Below are positions 20,831-33,129 of a stretch of DNA of 64,000 nucleotides, piece after piece. The stretch comes from Dama dama (Eukaryota > Chordata > Mammalia > Artiodactyla > Cervidae): NCBI RefSeq assembly GCF_033118175.1, contig NC_083693.1, positions 53,995,981-54,059,980 on the forward strand. Direction: 5' to 3'. Each line of letters begins with the position of its first letter. The stretch's first letter is position 1. The notes beneath the pieces are model-generated. The model did not search any database and was not told where the DNA came from. It saw only the letters and a list, made by a program, of their open reading frames with translations. Both the position numbers and the translations under genes were made by a program.

Positions 20831-23171
20831 GAGCACTTAATACTATTACTATTATTGTTACAAGTGTAGTATTTTATATTTTTATACTTTATACACTGCT
20901 TTCATATAAGGTCTCTCATTTGAGATAATTAGCTCCTGGATGACAACACAGCTTTTATCACAGAACTATGTACAAGCATCTAATAAGCATGATTGCTACT
21001 GGATTTGTTCAAATGAAAAAGCAGCATATTCCCCTTGCTTTGATGTAAGATCACAATTTATGAAAAGTAATATTTTTTACTCAAATTGTTCCTGACTTTA
21101 AACCATTTAAAGGTACAATTTCATTCATTTGTCCTTGTGAGGCTTTATTCCACAAACTGCCTATTACCCCACTTTATAAATGAGGAAGAGAAATGTGAAA
21201 TAATTTTCCTAAGGTGAAAGGCCAATCAGCTCTATAACCAACCTTCATTTGATGATGAAATGTTTGAAATATGTTGTTATCTTCTCGTCTGGCTCTTGAT
21301 AAATACTGAAATTTTCAAATCTAGTTGAGGAGCATCTGAATACACAGGAGTGAAAAGCAGGCTAAAAGAGAGTGGTGGTGTGAAGTTTTGGTAGCAACCC
21401 TGCCATCCAGTCTTGGCCATTTCTGCCTTTAATCTTCTCAGTAATCAGCAAGTGTTAAGTCCATTTTAAAACTACCCTGTAATCTTCAACCTTAAGAAAA
21501 TGAAGAGAATTTTTTTTAATGAGAGTTCTTGCAAACACATTTCACCCAAACGTTGAGTTTTTTTCCTCTCTTGATCTGGATGGAGTTAAGTCCTTGCCAG
21601 AAGGAAGCAGAGTGGCATGACCAGTATGAACTGGACTCGGAATAACCTGGCAGACACCTTGCTTTAGGGAGTATTTCTAGCGGTGGATGACAGGTGTTGC
21701 AATTCTTTTATACCCAAACACGCTAGTGACAGTGGTGGCCAGTTTACTCAACAAACGTGTCTAGCTAACTGACAAATTTTGTGTTTTTCCTGGGGACAAA
21801 ATGTTCTAAGAGTCTTATGGGAAAAGAGGGCAGACATGGAGACTTTATTATTTCATTCTGATTTATGCTTGTTGCTATTTATGAATGGCTTCCATTTAAT
21901 TAGGTGTTTTTTAAATTTAAAACAGTGTTTGTGACTCTAATAACTCCCAAAGCACAAACTTGGGACATTAACTATTGTGGGGGGGTGGGTGTTCAAAAAG
22001 TCTTTCAATCACAAAGCTGTAATTGATTGTTTAGCACATGAAAGAATTATTTATTGTTTTACAGGATAATTATGGAAACATGAAAAAACAGCTTCCACTG
22101 CTAAGTAAAACCCAACTTCCGTTTTTCAGAATTACAAGTTTTATTGTAAAAAATTTTAACCCAATGAACATATTTGCTTTAGATCTATGAGTTAAGGTAA
22201 GTCAGAAGGGGGTCTTTTCATTTGGGTGTTTAACCAGGAAACTTATTTTGAAAAGGAAAAAATAAAACTAATTTTAAATTTCTTGTTTCTTTGCAGATAG
22301 TTTCCAAACCTGAAGGCACAAGGGAGGATGAAAGTAAATGGAAAGGGGCATTAAGGAGTCAGTGGTCATAGGAAAGAAAGCACACTGAACAGTGTCGTCA
22401 GTAAATCACTATAACCCCAGGACACTAACACCCTTGAAAAAAGCGCATGGCAAATAATGCTTTTATGGGTATACTTAGTAATTTTCTCCCATGAGAAAAA
22501 TTAAAACCAAAGTGTTTCATGGAGTCATTCTGAGATAATCTTTGAAATATTATCAAAAAGGAACTGGTCTGTTTTATACTTCAGGGGGGAAAATGTTCAC
22601 ATTTTAGAATAGCATTCTGTGATTATTTTTAATGGGAAAATAAAATATAGGTGACTTCTCCAGGGATCAATATCCTCTTTTCTCCATTCTTGGTGTTTTG
22701 CAGGCTGATTAATTTGCAGAGGTTGAGTTTGATTGCCGCTGAAGTAGAAAGCATTATAGATTCTCTGTTATTCTTCAAGCCACTTGGCTAAAGTCTACGG
22801 TTCTGTCTCTATGTATTTATCTACCTTTCCACATGGCGCTTAGCACTGGAGCTTTGGGCCTCTCCTAAACATATTGTGAAAATCTATTGTCCTGAATTCT
22901 CAAGTCTTGCTGTGAATAGGTAACTACCCCCCCACCCCCACCCAAGATAGCTGTTCTGTGAGGTAAAGGTAAATGAGCCAGACAGAAACAGGTATTTATA
23001 AAACAGCTTTGTGTGTCTATAAAGAATGTATCCAGCTAAATTTTGAAAGCAAAAAGGGGAGGCTCTGAAGGTCATAAAATTTATATAAATCATAAAGCAA
23101 TTAAAGAAATAATGACTGAAATAAAACTTGTTCAACATCTAATGTGTGGTATTTTTACATGGTTGAATGGA

Positions 23172-23217
23172 AGAATTCAGTATTTTCTTTTTTTTTTTTT
23201 CAGAATTCAGTATTTTC
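23172..23217 (-). repeat. 16-bp direct duplication flanking a bare poly(T) run
   Basis: AGAATTCAGTATTTTC occurs at 23172-23187 and again at 23202-23217, separated by 13 T and one C. This is the expected look of a target-primed insertion of only a poly(A) tail in antisense. The right junction TTTTC/AA (minus strand TT/GAAAA) resembles an L1 endonuclease site. Confidence 0.7.
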
Positions 23218-25310
23218 AACACTCATGGTATACTGTTTTGGTTATGGTTATTGGCTATTAATCAATCCTGGATAAATATTTTTTTTCAGTTTCTAATGAA
23301 CAGGTAATTGAGTAAACTATATCATTAATCTTTAAATCACCTCTTTTCAAATGTTTGAAACATTTGAAACAAAGCATAAACAAAGCAAAAAGCAATGTTT
23401 TTTGATAGGTCAATTCTTTAATCAAATATTTCTCTGTATTTCAAATATTTCAGCATTAAACAATGGGATTATTGTAAATTGTTTGACATTAAGTATAGAT
23501 ATTCTCAAAGTTGCATAAAAACGTGTGTTGGAAAAAAACTAGGTAACATTTGTATAGCTAGCTCCAAAGGTTAATTTGGTTTAAATACAAACTGAGTCAG
23601 GTATTATAAAAGCCTTTCAATATATTTGATCTATTTTTTGGGAATATGATGATAAGTTATTGTACAGCTTGTTAGAGTGACTGTCAGAATACATTAAAAA
23701 TACAAACTACATAAAGTCATGCCCTTTAGAAGGAAAACTCAGGCATAAGTTAAATGTATTTCTCATGCAGATAGAGATTTATGCTTTAATAATTATGGTG
23801 ATGTTTAAATAATGAAAAATGGAAAGTTCTTCAATTTTGGTAGTTGTTGAAAATGTTAATTCATTATATTTTCTGAAACATATAAAGAAAGCATTAAATA
23901 CTTTAATATAGAGTCTACACATAAAATAATCTGAATTCTTTCCCAGAAGCAAATCTAGAATCAAATTGGTGAATCAGCCACTGCAAACAGCTACTTAAGA
24001 AATCTGCTCCCAATTAACCTTATAGACAAATGAAAAACCATCTTCTAAAAACAGACACATTTATTTCTGTAAATATGTAAATTCCTCAGCATTTCTACAA
24101 TGTTGAAATAAACTGTTTTCAATCTGTATTTATAGATTAGAGTTGGGAGCAATTTCTCTATCCTTTCCAAACAGCCTTGACTGCCTACTCTGAGTTCAAA
24201 ACTGCCTTAAAATGTGTAATTTTTTGTATACAAAAGGCATTCTAAAATTGTATTATGCAGTTATTGTGCTAAAAGAATGACCCTTGCAATGCTTTGTTTA
24301 CTGAATGTCAAATTTTCATTTGTATTACAGCTGTGTACCACAGCAGTTTCGGTTTTGTATGAAGGGCAACTAATGCACAAACAGTCAAACCACAGAGCAG
24401 TAATTAGTCTGGAAAAGATCAAAGTGTGCTCTTCTAAATCCAGCCAATTTGCTCTGGGTGTGCAAAACCAATAGTCTTTCTTTTGCTAAGGTCTCTTATT
24501 AATTTTTGCTTTCGTTTGCTGCAGAGCAGCTGCTTTACTGTCAATCCAACATCCTGCTTAAAAAAAAATCCATTTTGATGCCACAAATGCAATTTCAATG
24601 GGTTTAGGAATAATAACCAGCTTTTTTTTTCCTATCCCACTTCTAGGAGATAGAAACTTGAAAGTTTTCAGCATCTGTAAAGTGAAAGAAAGCAACAGAA
24701 GGCATAGCACTGTTTGGATTTGTTGCTCTAGAAAAAGCTGTAGATGAATGATCTGTAAATATTTCTGCTTTTAGTGCTTTTAACTAGCTCTGTTCTTATC
24801 TGCTGCTTGCCTCTCCTTTTAGTATGAGTTTTTCTTATCCTTTTTATAGTCACATTATGGTTTTTTAATGGAGATGTTGAATGATCCAAATTATTAACTA
24901 AATTGATGATGGCAGGAAGAAAAATTAATTGAATGGTTTACATCTCTTGGAAAGCAAACACTAAAATCAGGAGTATCACTTGCTGTTTTCTTGATGTAAT
25001 TATTATTATTTTTGACTGAGTATGGAAGTGGTCATTGCAAATGATAAATAAACTTTATTAGAGGAGGTGATTCAAACTTGTAAAGATGAAAAAGTACAAT
25101 ATCATCACTTAAAAAATGAAATATAATCCTGGAGAATATACTTTACGTGTAGTGTATGCATTTCTCCCCTTCTCCATTTCTGTCATTTTGCTTATAATAG
25201 TCTCTCTGGCAGAAAGTAGGGAGAAAAAAGCTGATCAGTTTATTGATTCCTATTAATATGGCAGCTTTTCTGTAATTGTTACCTTAAACTCTGCTCAAAT
25301 ATTTTATTTC

Positions 25311-25356
25311 ATCTCTCTCTCTCTATATATATATATACATATATATATAATATATT
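25311..25356. repeat. (CT)n(TA)n microsatellite
   Basis: CTCTCTCTCTCT followed by a TATATATA array with an internal ACATATATATATAA interruption. Likely length-polymorphic. Confidence 0.9.
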
Positions 25357-25908
25357 TCTTAGTAAATTTCTTTACCCAAGCAATGGATAGTAACATGTAT
25401 TAGTTGAGTAAGTCTGTTTTTATGTGTTTACTGTCTCAACAATTTTCCTGACCTCACAACACTTAAACAAACCACTTAAATTTTATTCTGAGTTATAGTC
25501 CACTCCAAATATATGCCAACTATTTGTTTTAGTGTCAATATAACCAGACAGTGAAATACAGCACCCCCAAACCAAAAAGTGTAATGATACAGAGAACTTG
25601 CATAATGAAAAGAAGCATAATAATTCAATCTCATTTACAATAATTGATTCACAAACAAATGTGTCATATCCATGAAATGAACAGATAGGTTTATTCTGAA
25701 AGTATTTTCAACCGAACAAAAATTTAGTGCTTTTGAAAAATAACAAAATGATCATACAGAGAAGTTATCTCTTTCTTCACACAGTATGTACAAATCAGGC
25801 ACTAACTACTGATTTTACTCTGAACTAAACATGACATATTAAATTAACTTCAGCTTCAGAGCCCTTATCCTTTTATTATAATATTTGGTGTCTTATTAAA
25901 ATTTGTCA

Positions 25909-26118
25909 TTACCCAGGTGACTCAATGGTAAAGAATCCTCCTGCCAACGCAGGAGATGCAGGAGACATGGGTTCAATCCCTGGGTCAGGAAGATCCCCTG
26001 GAGGAAGAAATGTCATCCCACTCCAGCATTCTTGCCTGGAGAATTCCATGTACAGAGGAACCTGGTGGGATACAGTCCATGGAGTCGCAAAGAGTCAGAC
26101 ATGACTCAGCGGCTGGGC
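25909..26118 (+). repeat. Bov-tA SINE
   Basis: Head 'acccaggtgactcaatgg', B-box variant 'gggttcaatccctggg', complete body, end 'gtcagacatgactcagcgg' and a GCATGCATGC tail. The first bases of the head are lost. Confidence 0.92.
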
Positions 26119-26364
26119 ATGCATGCACGCTATAGTCCTTATGATGCATTCCATTCTTTTTCCACTCATCATTTTTGGAGGGGCCAACTCTGAGGATAAT
26201 ATGTGATAGGAATACATCTATGCTAGACATGAATTAAATATATTTAACCTATGTTTACAGCTGCTATTATAGTGTCTTTACCTGAATCTCTTAAAAGACA
26301 AATTGAAACATGACATTAGGCAGATAAAGTAGTCTCAGGGAATGTGTACAAAATCTGGGCTGAG

Positions 26365-26580
26365 ATTTTTTTGTTGTTGAGGTTTGATTGGTACACAGCA
26401 TTGTATGTTTTAGGTTTACAACATAATGATTTGATATTTGTATATACTGTGAATTGATCACAATAATAAGTCTGTTTGACATTCATCACCATACATAATT
26501 ACAGAATTTTTTTTCTTGTGATAAGAACTTTTAAGATCTATTCTTTTAGCAACTTTCACATACGCAGTACAATATGGACT
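26365..26580 (-). mobile_element. L1 (L1M-type) 3'UTR fragment, antisense
   Basis: 'gtttacaacataatgatttg', 'caataataagtctgtttgac' and 'gataagaacttttaagatct' are reversed old-L1 3'UTR wording. Degenerate, no frame. Confidence 0.72.
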
Positions 26581-27090
26581 GAGATTTTTTTTTTTAAAGA
26601 TACTGAGGAGAAAGAGGTTCTAGAAAATTTAACAGACTTTCTTCCCAGAAAAAGAAGAAAAGCTAATTTATAAACTGTAAATTGGTAGTCACTATCAATT
26701 TGTACTAAATTGTCAAGAGAGTGGTTTGTGAATTCTTACAAAAGTAATTGCCATTGGCCAATGTAGTAAGGCAAGACAAAGATGTAAAAAATGTTAAGGA
26801 CAAAAAAGAAAGACACAGAAAACTTAAAACAACCAGCAGAGTATTAAAACAAATGGAAGAGTTCAATGAGGTGCTGGATAGCAGACCAACGATAACAACA
26901 ACAAAAACATCAACAGAGTTCTTTTATATTTGCACTGGTCAGTTAAAAAATAATGGAAATTGTGCCTTTCATTATAGCAACAAAACTTGAAATATCTAGA
27001 AAGTGATCTAACAAAATGTAGAAAATACTTGTAGAAAAATATTAAAATTCTATGAAAAGGCCCAAAGAAACTTTTGTCTAATATGACCAC
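26581..27090. other. Unique or weak old-L1 sequence
   Basis: 26935-27075 ('cattatagcaacaaaac', 'gaaaatacttgtag') weakly resembles sense L1 ORF2. Nothing else recognised. Confidence 0.35.
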
Positions 27091-27239
27091 AGCTTTTATT
27101 TATTCATTTATTTTTAATTATTTGGTCATGTTGCATGGCATCTTGGTTCCCTGGTCAGGGATCAAACCTGGGCCCATGGCAGTGAAAGCACCGGGTCCTC
27201 ATCACTGGACCACCAGGGAAGCCCTGATCATAGCTTTTA
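27091..27239 (-). repeat. CHR-type SINE, antisense, 8-bp TSD
   Basis: Reversed CHR with 'ccctggtcagggatcaaacc' and the head 'ggaccaccagggaagccc'. A TTTATTTATTCATTTATTTT reversed tail is present. AGCTTTTA is repeated at 27091-27098 and 27232-27239. Confidence 0.85.
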
Positions 27240-27244
27240 GAAAA

Positions 27245-27310
27245 GAGTTTGAGACATGGTAGACACTGAAGAAATATTTGTTGAATTAATGAATGAATCT
27301 GAATAAATGA
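27245..27310 (+). mobile_element. L2 LINE 3' terminus remnant
   Basis: 'gaagaaatatttgttgaatt' then AATGAATGAAT is the L2 3' end. Short, low information. Confidence 0.5.
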
Positions 27311-27461
27311 AGAGCTACATCATTGTAATCAGCGGGAAAGTAAAGGTTGTAGAGCCCTTAATTCTTTCTTTTTCCAGTGCGGTTCCAATATGGTAGAGGG
27401 AAGCTTTAAGGAGAATAAGTGGGATTGGAAATGTGGTATAAGGGAGAGTAACAGCAACAAG

Positions 27462-27668
27462 GGGCTTCCCTGGTGACACAGTGGTAAAGAACCTGCGTAG
27501 TAATGAGGAGACGTGGATTTGACCCCTGGGTGGGGAAGATCCCCTGGAGAAGGAAATGACAACCCACTCCACTATTCTTGCCTGGGAAATTCCATGGATG
27601 GAGGAGCCTAGTGGGCTACAGTCCATGGGGTTACAAAGAGTCAGACACAACTTAGTGACTAAGCATGC
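27462..27668 (+). repeat. Bov-tA SINE, full length
   Basis: Head 'gggcttccctggtgacacag', damaged B-box 'ggatttgacccctggg', full BovA body, tail 'acttagtgactaagcatg'. The flanks AACAGCAACAA (27450 region) and AACAGCATCAACAA (27673 region) look like a TSD with a small insertion. Confidence 0.92.
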
Positions 27669-28477
27669 ACACAACAGCATCAACAACATAAATTAAAATA
27701 GCAGCTGGGCAGATACTGATGATAATAGGATACCATGAACCAATCAACTCAGTAACAGGTGCCTGAGAGCCAGGAGGAGCAAAATGAAATAATACAATTT
27801 TCAATTAACAGAAGCTAGCAAGTGGTGAAATAAAATTGGAGACTCTGTCTGATGGGCTTGATAGTTGTCACTATCCAAACGGCACTTGATGAGTCAGTTG
27901 ATGGATTGTCTTGAACAAAATGAAATAGGATAAGCACAAGGGGGAAGCCTTGTTCTTAAGTCCAAAGACTCAATGACAAAAACACAGTATAAGAGAAATG
28001 CCTTAACGATACCACATGTAAAAAATTTAAGAGTTTAGTTAATTTTAAGCTCAGTTTGAATTAACAGGATGAAACAACTGACCCTTCTCCTTCCCCAAAT
28101 AAAGCAAAACAATCATTTTTAGGCCACATTAATCAAGAAATAAAGTGTAATCATATAAGCTGAAACTCTTAACTCTGTAAGCCCAGCCTTCTGATATCAA
28201 TACTTACCTCTTATAGCAATTCAGATTCAACAGATATATGAGCTTTCTCTCCTAAATCTGCTGTTCTCTTGATATTTCTTGTCTGGGAGGGCCTGTCTTC
28301 ATAAGTACTCCACTACCAGTGAAATTACTTTTGCCCTTAACGATGGAGTCAAGTCATCCTTATTTCAGATCTTTTCCTTATCCCCACATACACTTGGTTT
28401 TCCGTGTTTTGTTTTTTTTATGTTAGCCATTGTTCATCTCTCTCTCCCTTGCTATCATGTTGTTTTAGGCCTAACTA
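27669..28477. other. Unique sequence, nothing recognised
   Basis: No gene or known repeat recognised. Confidence 0.4.
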
Positions 28478-28560
28478 CTCTGTTCAGTTGTGGACAAAGT
28501 CATGTCCAGCTCTTTTGTGACCTCATGGACTGTAGCCTGCCAGGCTCCTCTGTTCTCTAT
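28478..28560 (-). repeat. BovA-family fragment, antisense
   Basis: 'agtcatgtccagctctttt' then 'catggactgtagcctgccag' is the reversed 3' end shared by BovA SINEs and BovB. Too short to tell which. Confidence 0.75.
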
Positions 28561-29489
28561 CCTACTCAACTCTCAGTTTCCTAGCTTGTCAGTCTCCAAA
28601 CTTGCATGACTAGCTACACAATTTCTAGGGTATGCATTCTTAAAGCGCAAATATGATCTTATTTCTCAACTGTAAACACTTCCATAGGTTTTCATTCTTG
28701 CTTCTCATTACCTGTGCTCTATCCATAACAGTATTTGGAGCATTCATATCCAATATAAGTATAAATGTACATATACAAATATTTATTTTGTACATGATAA
28801 AACATACACAAATTTTAAAAAATGAGGTACTCTAAGAATTTAACTCATTCAAAATATCATTTATTAATAGAACATTTATATTTAAATAGGCTTTGTTAAT
28901 TTTTAAAAACTTGACTTAAATTTTGATACAGTGATTTGTGATTCAGTTTTTGGGGTTTTTTTTCTATGCTTGCTTTTGATTGCCACAGTGGCTAACACAG
29001 GGTACTTAAAAAACAAAAACAAATAGAAATGCATCGTTGGCTATGATTAAAGCAGTTTGTATTTTTCAGTCCCATACAACAATTATCCAGCCTTTTTTTA
29101 AAATTTGAGTGATACATTTCCAACTTCCATAATTTCAATCAGTTGTTCTTGTGAACTAACTAAAAGGCGTTACATTTTAATGGTTTTTTTTTTTTTTTGA
29201 ACCAAAAGAGCTCCCATGAAATCCTTTATTTACAAAATTTGAGAATGTTAGGAAATCATTTTTGTGCTTTTAAGTGTGCAGGTGTGAGAACAACACTTTC
29301 ACATTGTTTTTGCTAATGAAATTACATAATAATAGAAATGGTGCCATTTCAAATATGCTCTGTCCATACATGTTTCTTTTGAAAAATTGTTTCTTTCTCA
29401 CTCATGGCCAAATTCTCATCTTTGTTCTGAAAGGACAGATTAAGTCTATTTATTTATTAAGGACAATTTTTCTGCAGCAGTTTTAAATT
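28561..29489. other. Unique AT-rich sequence with a poly(T) run
   Basis: A T-only run lies at about 29184-29197. No repeat family or gene recognised. Confidence 0.4.
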
Positions 29490-31060
29490 TATAACAAAAT
29501 TGAGAGGAAAGTCCAGATATTCTCCATATACCCACCTATATAGTGCCTCCTCGATTATCAACATCATTCACCAGAATGGTACACTTTTGACCAAAAATGA
29601 ACATTTTTGACATTAAAATTGAACATTTCGACATCATAATAACCCAAAGTCCATGGTTTACCTTAGGGTTCACTTTTGATGCTGTATATTCTATGGGTTT
29701 TGACAAACGTATAATGATATATATCCATGCTAATACCTTCAGAGTATTTTCAGTGCCCTAAAAATCTTCATTCTGTCTATTATTCTCTCTTCTGTCCCCC
29801 ACTCTGGGAAATCCCTGATGCTTTTATTGTCTCCATAGTTTTACCTTTTTCAGAATGTCATATAGTTGAACTAATACAATATATAGGCTTTTCATTTTGG
29901 CCTCTTTCATTTAGTATTATAGTAAGTCATCCACATATGAATTGAACCTTCAAGTTGTGAACTTTCAAAGATGTGAACGTGCGTTCACATGTCCAGTCAT
30001 GTAAGTTAGTTTGTGTGTTTGGTTTATATTGTCATATGTGTTCATTGTCTACAAGTGGAGCAGGAAACGGCAAAGGGATTTTCTCTGTTTGAGGAGGCAC
30101 TGTTGGTTTTTGAGCCACAAGACCCGGATGTAGAACTGTACACAAAGTTTACAGTGTTGTCAGTGTTTCACCGTTTGGCCAGTATAATTGGTATGTAGTG
30201 TTATCTCATTATTGTTTTATGTTTCTCATGGTTTGCATTTTCGTGATGACATGTGATGGGGAGCATCTTTTCATATGTTCATTTTCCATCTGTATATCTT
30301 CGGTGGTGAGGTGTGTATTCAGATCCCACTTTTCAATTGAGTTGCTTGTTTTCTTGCTGAGTTTTAAGAGTTCTTTGTATATTTTCAATAACAGTCCTTT
30401 ATCAGATGGTGTCTTTTTTAAGTACTGTCTCCCAGTCTGTGACTTGTCTTCTAATTCTCTTGATGTTGTCCATTGCAGAGCAGAAGTTTTAAATTCTAAA
30501 GAAGTCCAGCTTATCAATTGTTTCTTTCATGGATCATGTCTCTGGTGTTGTATCTGAAAAGACATCATCATACCAAAGGTCATCTAGGTTTGCTCCTATT
30601 GTCTTCTAGGAATTTTACAGTATTTTGTTTTACATTTAGGTCTATGATCCATTTTGAGTTAATTTTTGTGAAAGGTGTTGGCCTGTGCCTAGATTAATTT
30701 TTTTTTTGCATGTAGATTTCCAGTTGTTTCAGCACAATTAGTTTAAAATATAATCTTTACTCCATTGTTTTACCTTTGCCCCTTTGTCAAAGACCAATTA
30801 TCTTTATATGTGTCTATTTCTGGGTTCTCTATTCTGTCCATTGATCTATTTGTTTATTCTTTTGCCGGTGCCACACTGTCTTGATTAGTAGTTTTACAGT
30901 AAGTCTTGAAGTTTAGTGTCATCGGTCCTGTAACTCTGTTCTCCAAAATTGTGTTGGCTACCCTGGGCCTTTTACCTCTCCATAAAAACTTCAAAATTAG
31001 TTTGTCAATATCCATGAAATAACTTGCTGGGATTTTGATTGGTGTTTGTTTATTTTAAGA
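29490..31060 (-). mobile_element. Old L1 (L1MB-like) ORF2 C-terminus/3'UTR, antisense, split
   Basis: Antisense L1 from the 3'UTR ('tataacaaaattgagaggaa') through reversed ORF2 ('gtttgcattttcgtgatgac', 'tccattttgagttaattttt', 'gccggtgccacactgtcttg'), ending near 'gggattttgattggtg'. A Tigger fragment interrupts it at about 29937-30196. Fully degenerate. Confidence 0.82.
29937..30196 (+). mobile_element. Tigger/pogo DNA transposon, internally deleted, keeps transposase C-terminus
   Basis: The left part ('ccttcaagttgtgaactttc', 'tgaacgtgcgttcacatgtc') is Tigger-type non-coding sequence. After 'ctacaagtgg' it jumps to the C-terminal transposase coding end: the sense frame reads TAKGFSLFEEALLVFEPQDP. 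The DDE catalytic core is absent. It lies inside the antisense L1, so it jumped after that L1 had integrated. Exact TA boundaries are not resolved. Confidence 0.68.
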
Positions 31061-31936
31061 AAATCTAGGTGGTATGCTAACGACAATCTATTCTCATCAT
31101 AGAAAAGGTAAGCAAATTTTGGACATTTATTAGTAAAAGGAAAATGTGCAACTCATCTTTATATGTCAAAGTTCCTTTTACATTCTTTGCTGTGAGATAA
31201 ACGTCTGCTAACCTCAGATTTGCATGATAACTCTTCACCTCATTAAAAGGTGATTTCAAATTATTTTAAAGATATGGGCTACATTTTAAAGGATTTGTTT
31301 TTGTAAAATTAATGCCATCAGCAAAATATTCATCTGGATTCATCATTTTTGTACATAAATTTGCCTTTAATGATGCAGGTAATGAACATTTTCCATTTGT
31401 CTTAAGATTCCCCCCCCCCCTTTTTTTCTTTTAGTCAAAATTTGTGCTTCTACTCAGTATTTCCTTAATGTAGCCTTTTGAAAAGAGGTCAATACTGCTA
31501 ATGAGAACATATATTCTCCACTACACTTCACTGTATTGGCTTGCAAAAAAGTTCTTCACATATTTTCTTATTGACACAGTGTCTAACAAACATTAAAAAT
31601 AGAAACTTGTTCGAGATATCTATAGTTTATCCAATAGTTTAGTGAGTTTTCTAGTACTTATCTCTTCAAATATTTAGCTCTTTATCTATCTATTTACTAT
31701 TTTAACTAGTCACCATCTTAGGCTGGGTTCCCAAAGAAGCTGATCTTGAGGCAAGAATTTGAGTGGTAGTAATTTATTTGGGAGGAATAGATCCCAGGAA
31801 GCACAGATGAGGGATGGCAGATGTTAGAAAAGAAAGGAGGGGATGATCCAATAAATGAAATGTCAAGCGAGTCCCTGCTGTGGGAAACTAGGGTTCATTC
31901 CCGTGGAGAGCTTAGGAGCCAGTACAGAATTTTTCT
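31061..31936. other. Mostly unique; C/T homopolymers; old repeat-like block
   Basis: Adjacent C and T runs occur at about 31411-31428. 31711-31925 reads like an old dispersed repeat ('gatcccaggaagcacagatg') of unresolved class. No gene. Confidence 0.35.
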
Positions 31937-32280
31937 GAGGGCTGCCCTGGTGGCTCAGGGGTAAAGAATCCGCACCCCTACCGATGCAGAAGATAGGAGC
32001 TTGATCATGCCTCGGAGCAACTAAGCCTGTGTGCCACGACTATTTAGCCTTTGCTCTGGATCCTGGGGGCGTAACTACTGAGCCCACGTGCCACAGCTCC
32101 TGAAGCCCACGCCCCTGAGAGCCTGTGCTCTGCAAGACGAGCAGCCACCACAATGAGAAGCCCACACACTGCAACGAAGAGCAGCCCCCGCTCACCGCTA
32201 CTGGAGAAAACCCCTCGCAGCAACAAAGACCCAGCACAGCCAAAAACAAAAATAATTTTTTTTTTTAAAAGAATTTTTCT
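31926..32280 (+). repeat. CHR-type SINE, full length, 11-bp TSD
   Basis: Sense CHR from 'ctgccctggtggctcagggg' through the 'gcccacgtgccacagctcc' body to 'acccagcacagccaaaaac' plus a T-rich end. AGAATTTTTCT is repeated at 31926-31936 and 32270-32280. GC-rich relative to its surroundings. Confidence 0.9.
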
Positions 32281-32349
32281 CAGTTGTTCCACTTGAAGCA
32301 GAATAGATGTTCTCTGACTCTTGTCTGTCATGGGCTAAACACTAATCAC

Positions 32350-32445
32350 CCAGTGAAAAATTCCATGGATAGAGGAGCCTGGCAGGCTCTTATCCATGGA
32401 GTTGCAAAGAGTCAGACACGACTGAGCAACTGAGCATGCACACAC
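32350..32445 (+). repeat. BovA/Bov-tA 3' part
   Basis: From 'aaaattccatggatagagga' to 'cagacacgactgagcaactg'. No head. Confidence 0.88.
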
Positions 32446-32541
32446 CTGACACACACTTTTGGCCTACCTATTTGCAGATCTAGAGGGGAACCCTCAGATA
32501 CAGGGATACTGGTGCTGCTGGGAGATGTCCACAGGAGGAAG

Positions 32542-32885
32542 AAGACTCTTGAGAGTCCCTTGGACTGCAAGGAGAGCAAACCAGTCAATCCTAAAGGAAA
32601 TCAGCCCTGAATAGTCATTGGAAGGACTGATGCTGAACTTGAAGCTCCAGTCCTTTGGCCACCTGATGTGAAGAGCCGGCTCCCTGGAAAAGACCTTGAT
32701 GCTGGGAAAGATTGAAGGCAGGAGGAGAAGGAGATGACAGAGGATGAGATGGTTGGATGGCATCACTGACTCAATGGACATGAGTTTGAGCAAGCTCCGG
32801 GAGATGGTGAAGGACGGGGAGGCCTGGCGTGCTGCGGTCCATGGGGTCGAGAAGAGTGAGACAGAACTGAGAGACTGAACAACAA
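32542..32885 (+). mobile_element. BovB 3'-end fragment, sense
   Basis: Starts in the 'gaagactcttgagagtccct' coding block and ends 'gactgaacaacaac'. Contains the C-terminal coding region and 3' tail only. Stops ('gatgtgaagagc') interrupt the frame. Confidence 0.92.
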
Positions 32886-33054
32886 CAGAAAGTTCTGGGT
32901 AGAGTCACTGCATCATCTGCTGAGGTCTCCATATGGCCTTGAGGATGCTTTTGACCATGTTTCCTAGGCAGGAAGAAAATAACCAAAGTTATTAAGTAAA
33001 AACTCTGCAAAAGAGGCTTATAAACTTTATTGAGTTTAGTAAACTTTGCAAGGT

Positions 33055-33129
33055 CTTCATATTCTACATGTAAATTCATATCTTAGATAGTTTCATATCT
33101 TCATATTCTTCATGTAAATTCATATCTTA
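33055..33129 (+). repeat. Local 44-bp-period tandem duplication
   Basis: 31 bp (CTTCATATTC..ATATCTTA) at 33055-33085 recurs at 33099-33129 with one difference, a small two-unit direct repeat. Confidence 0.85.

Larger units (their letters stand above)
20831..25908. other. Repeat-poor unique island, no exon seen
   Basis: Over about 5 kb I recognise no SINE, LINE or LTR. This is the longest such stretch in the window. Content is AT-rich with several TAATTA/ATTAATTG-type homeodomain-like words (for example near 24920-24930) and no domain-bearing open frame. Candidate enhancer-like text lies at about 24470-24960. Interior simple features are listed separately. Confidence 0.55.

Noticed and set aside
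30209..30517. Minus-strand 102-codon frame as a gene
   Set aside because: It is a decayed piece of L1 ORF2 ('LLLKIYKELLKL', 'NTHLTTEDIQMENEHMKRCS') within the antisense L1.
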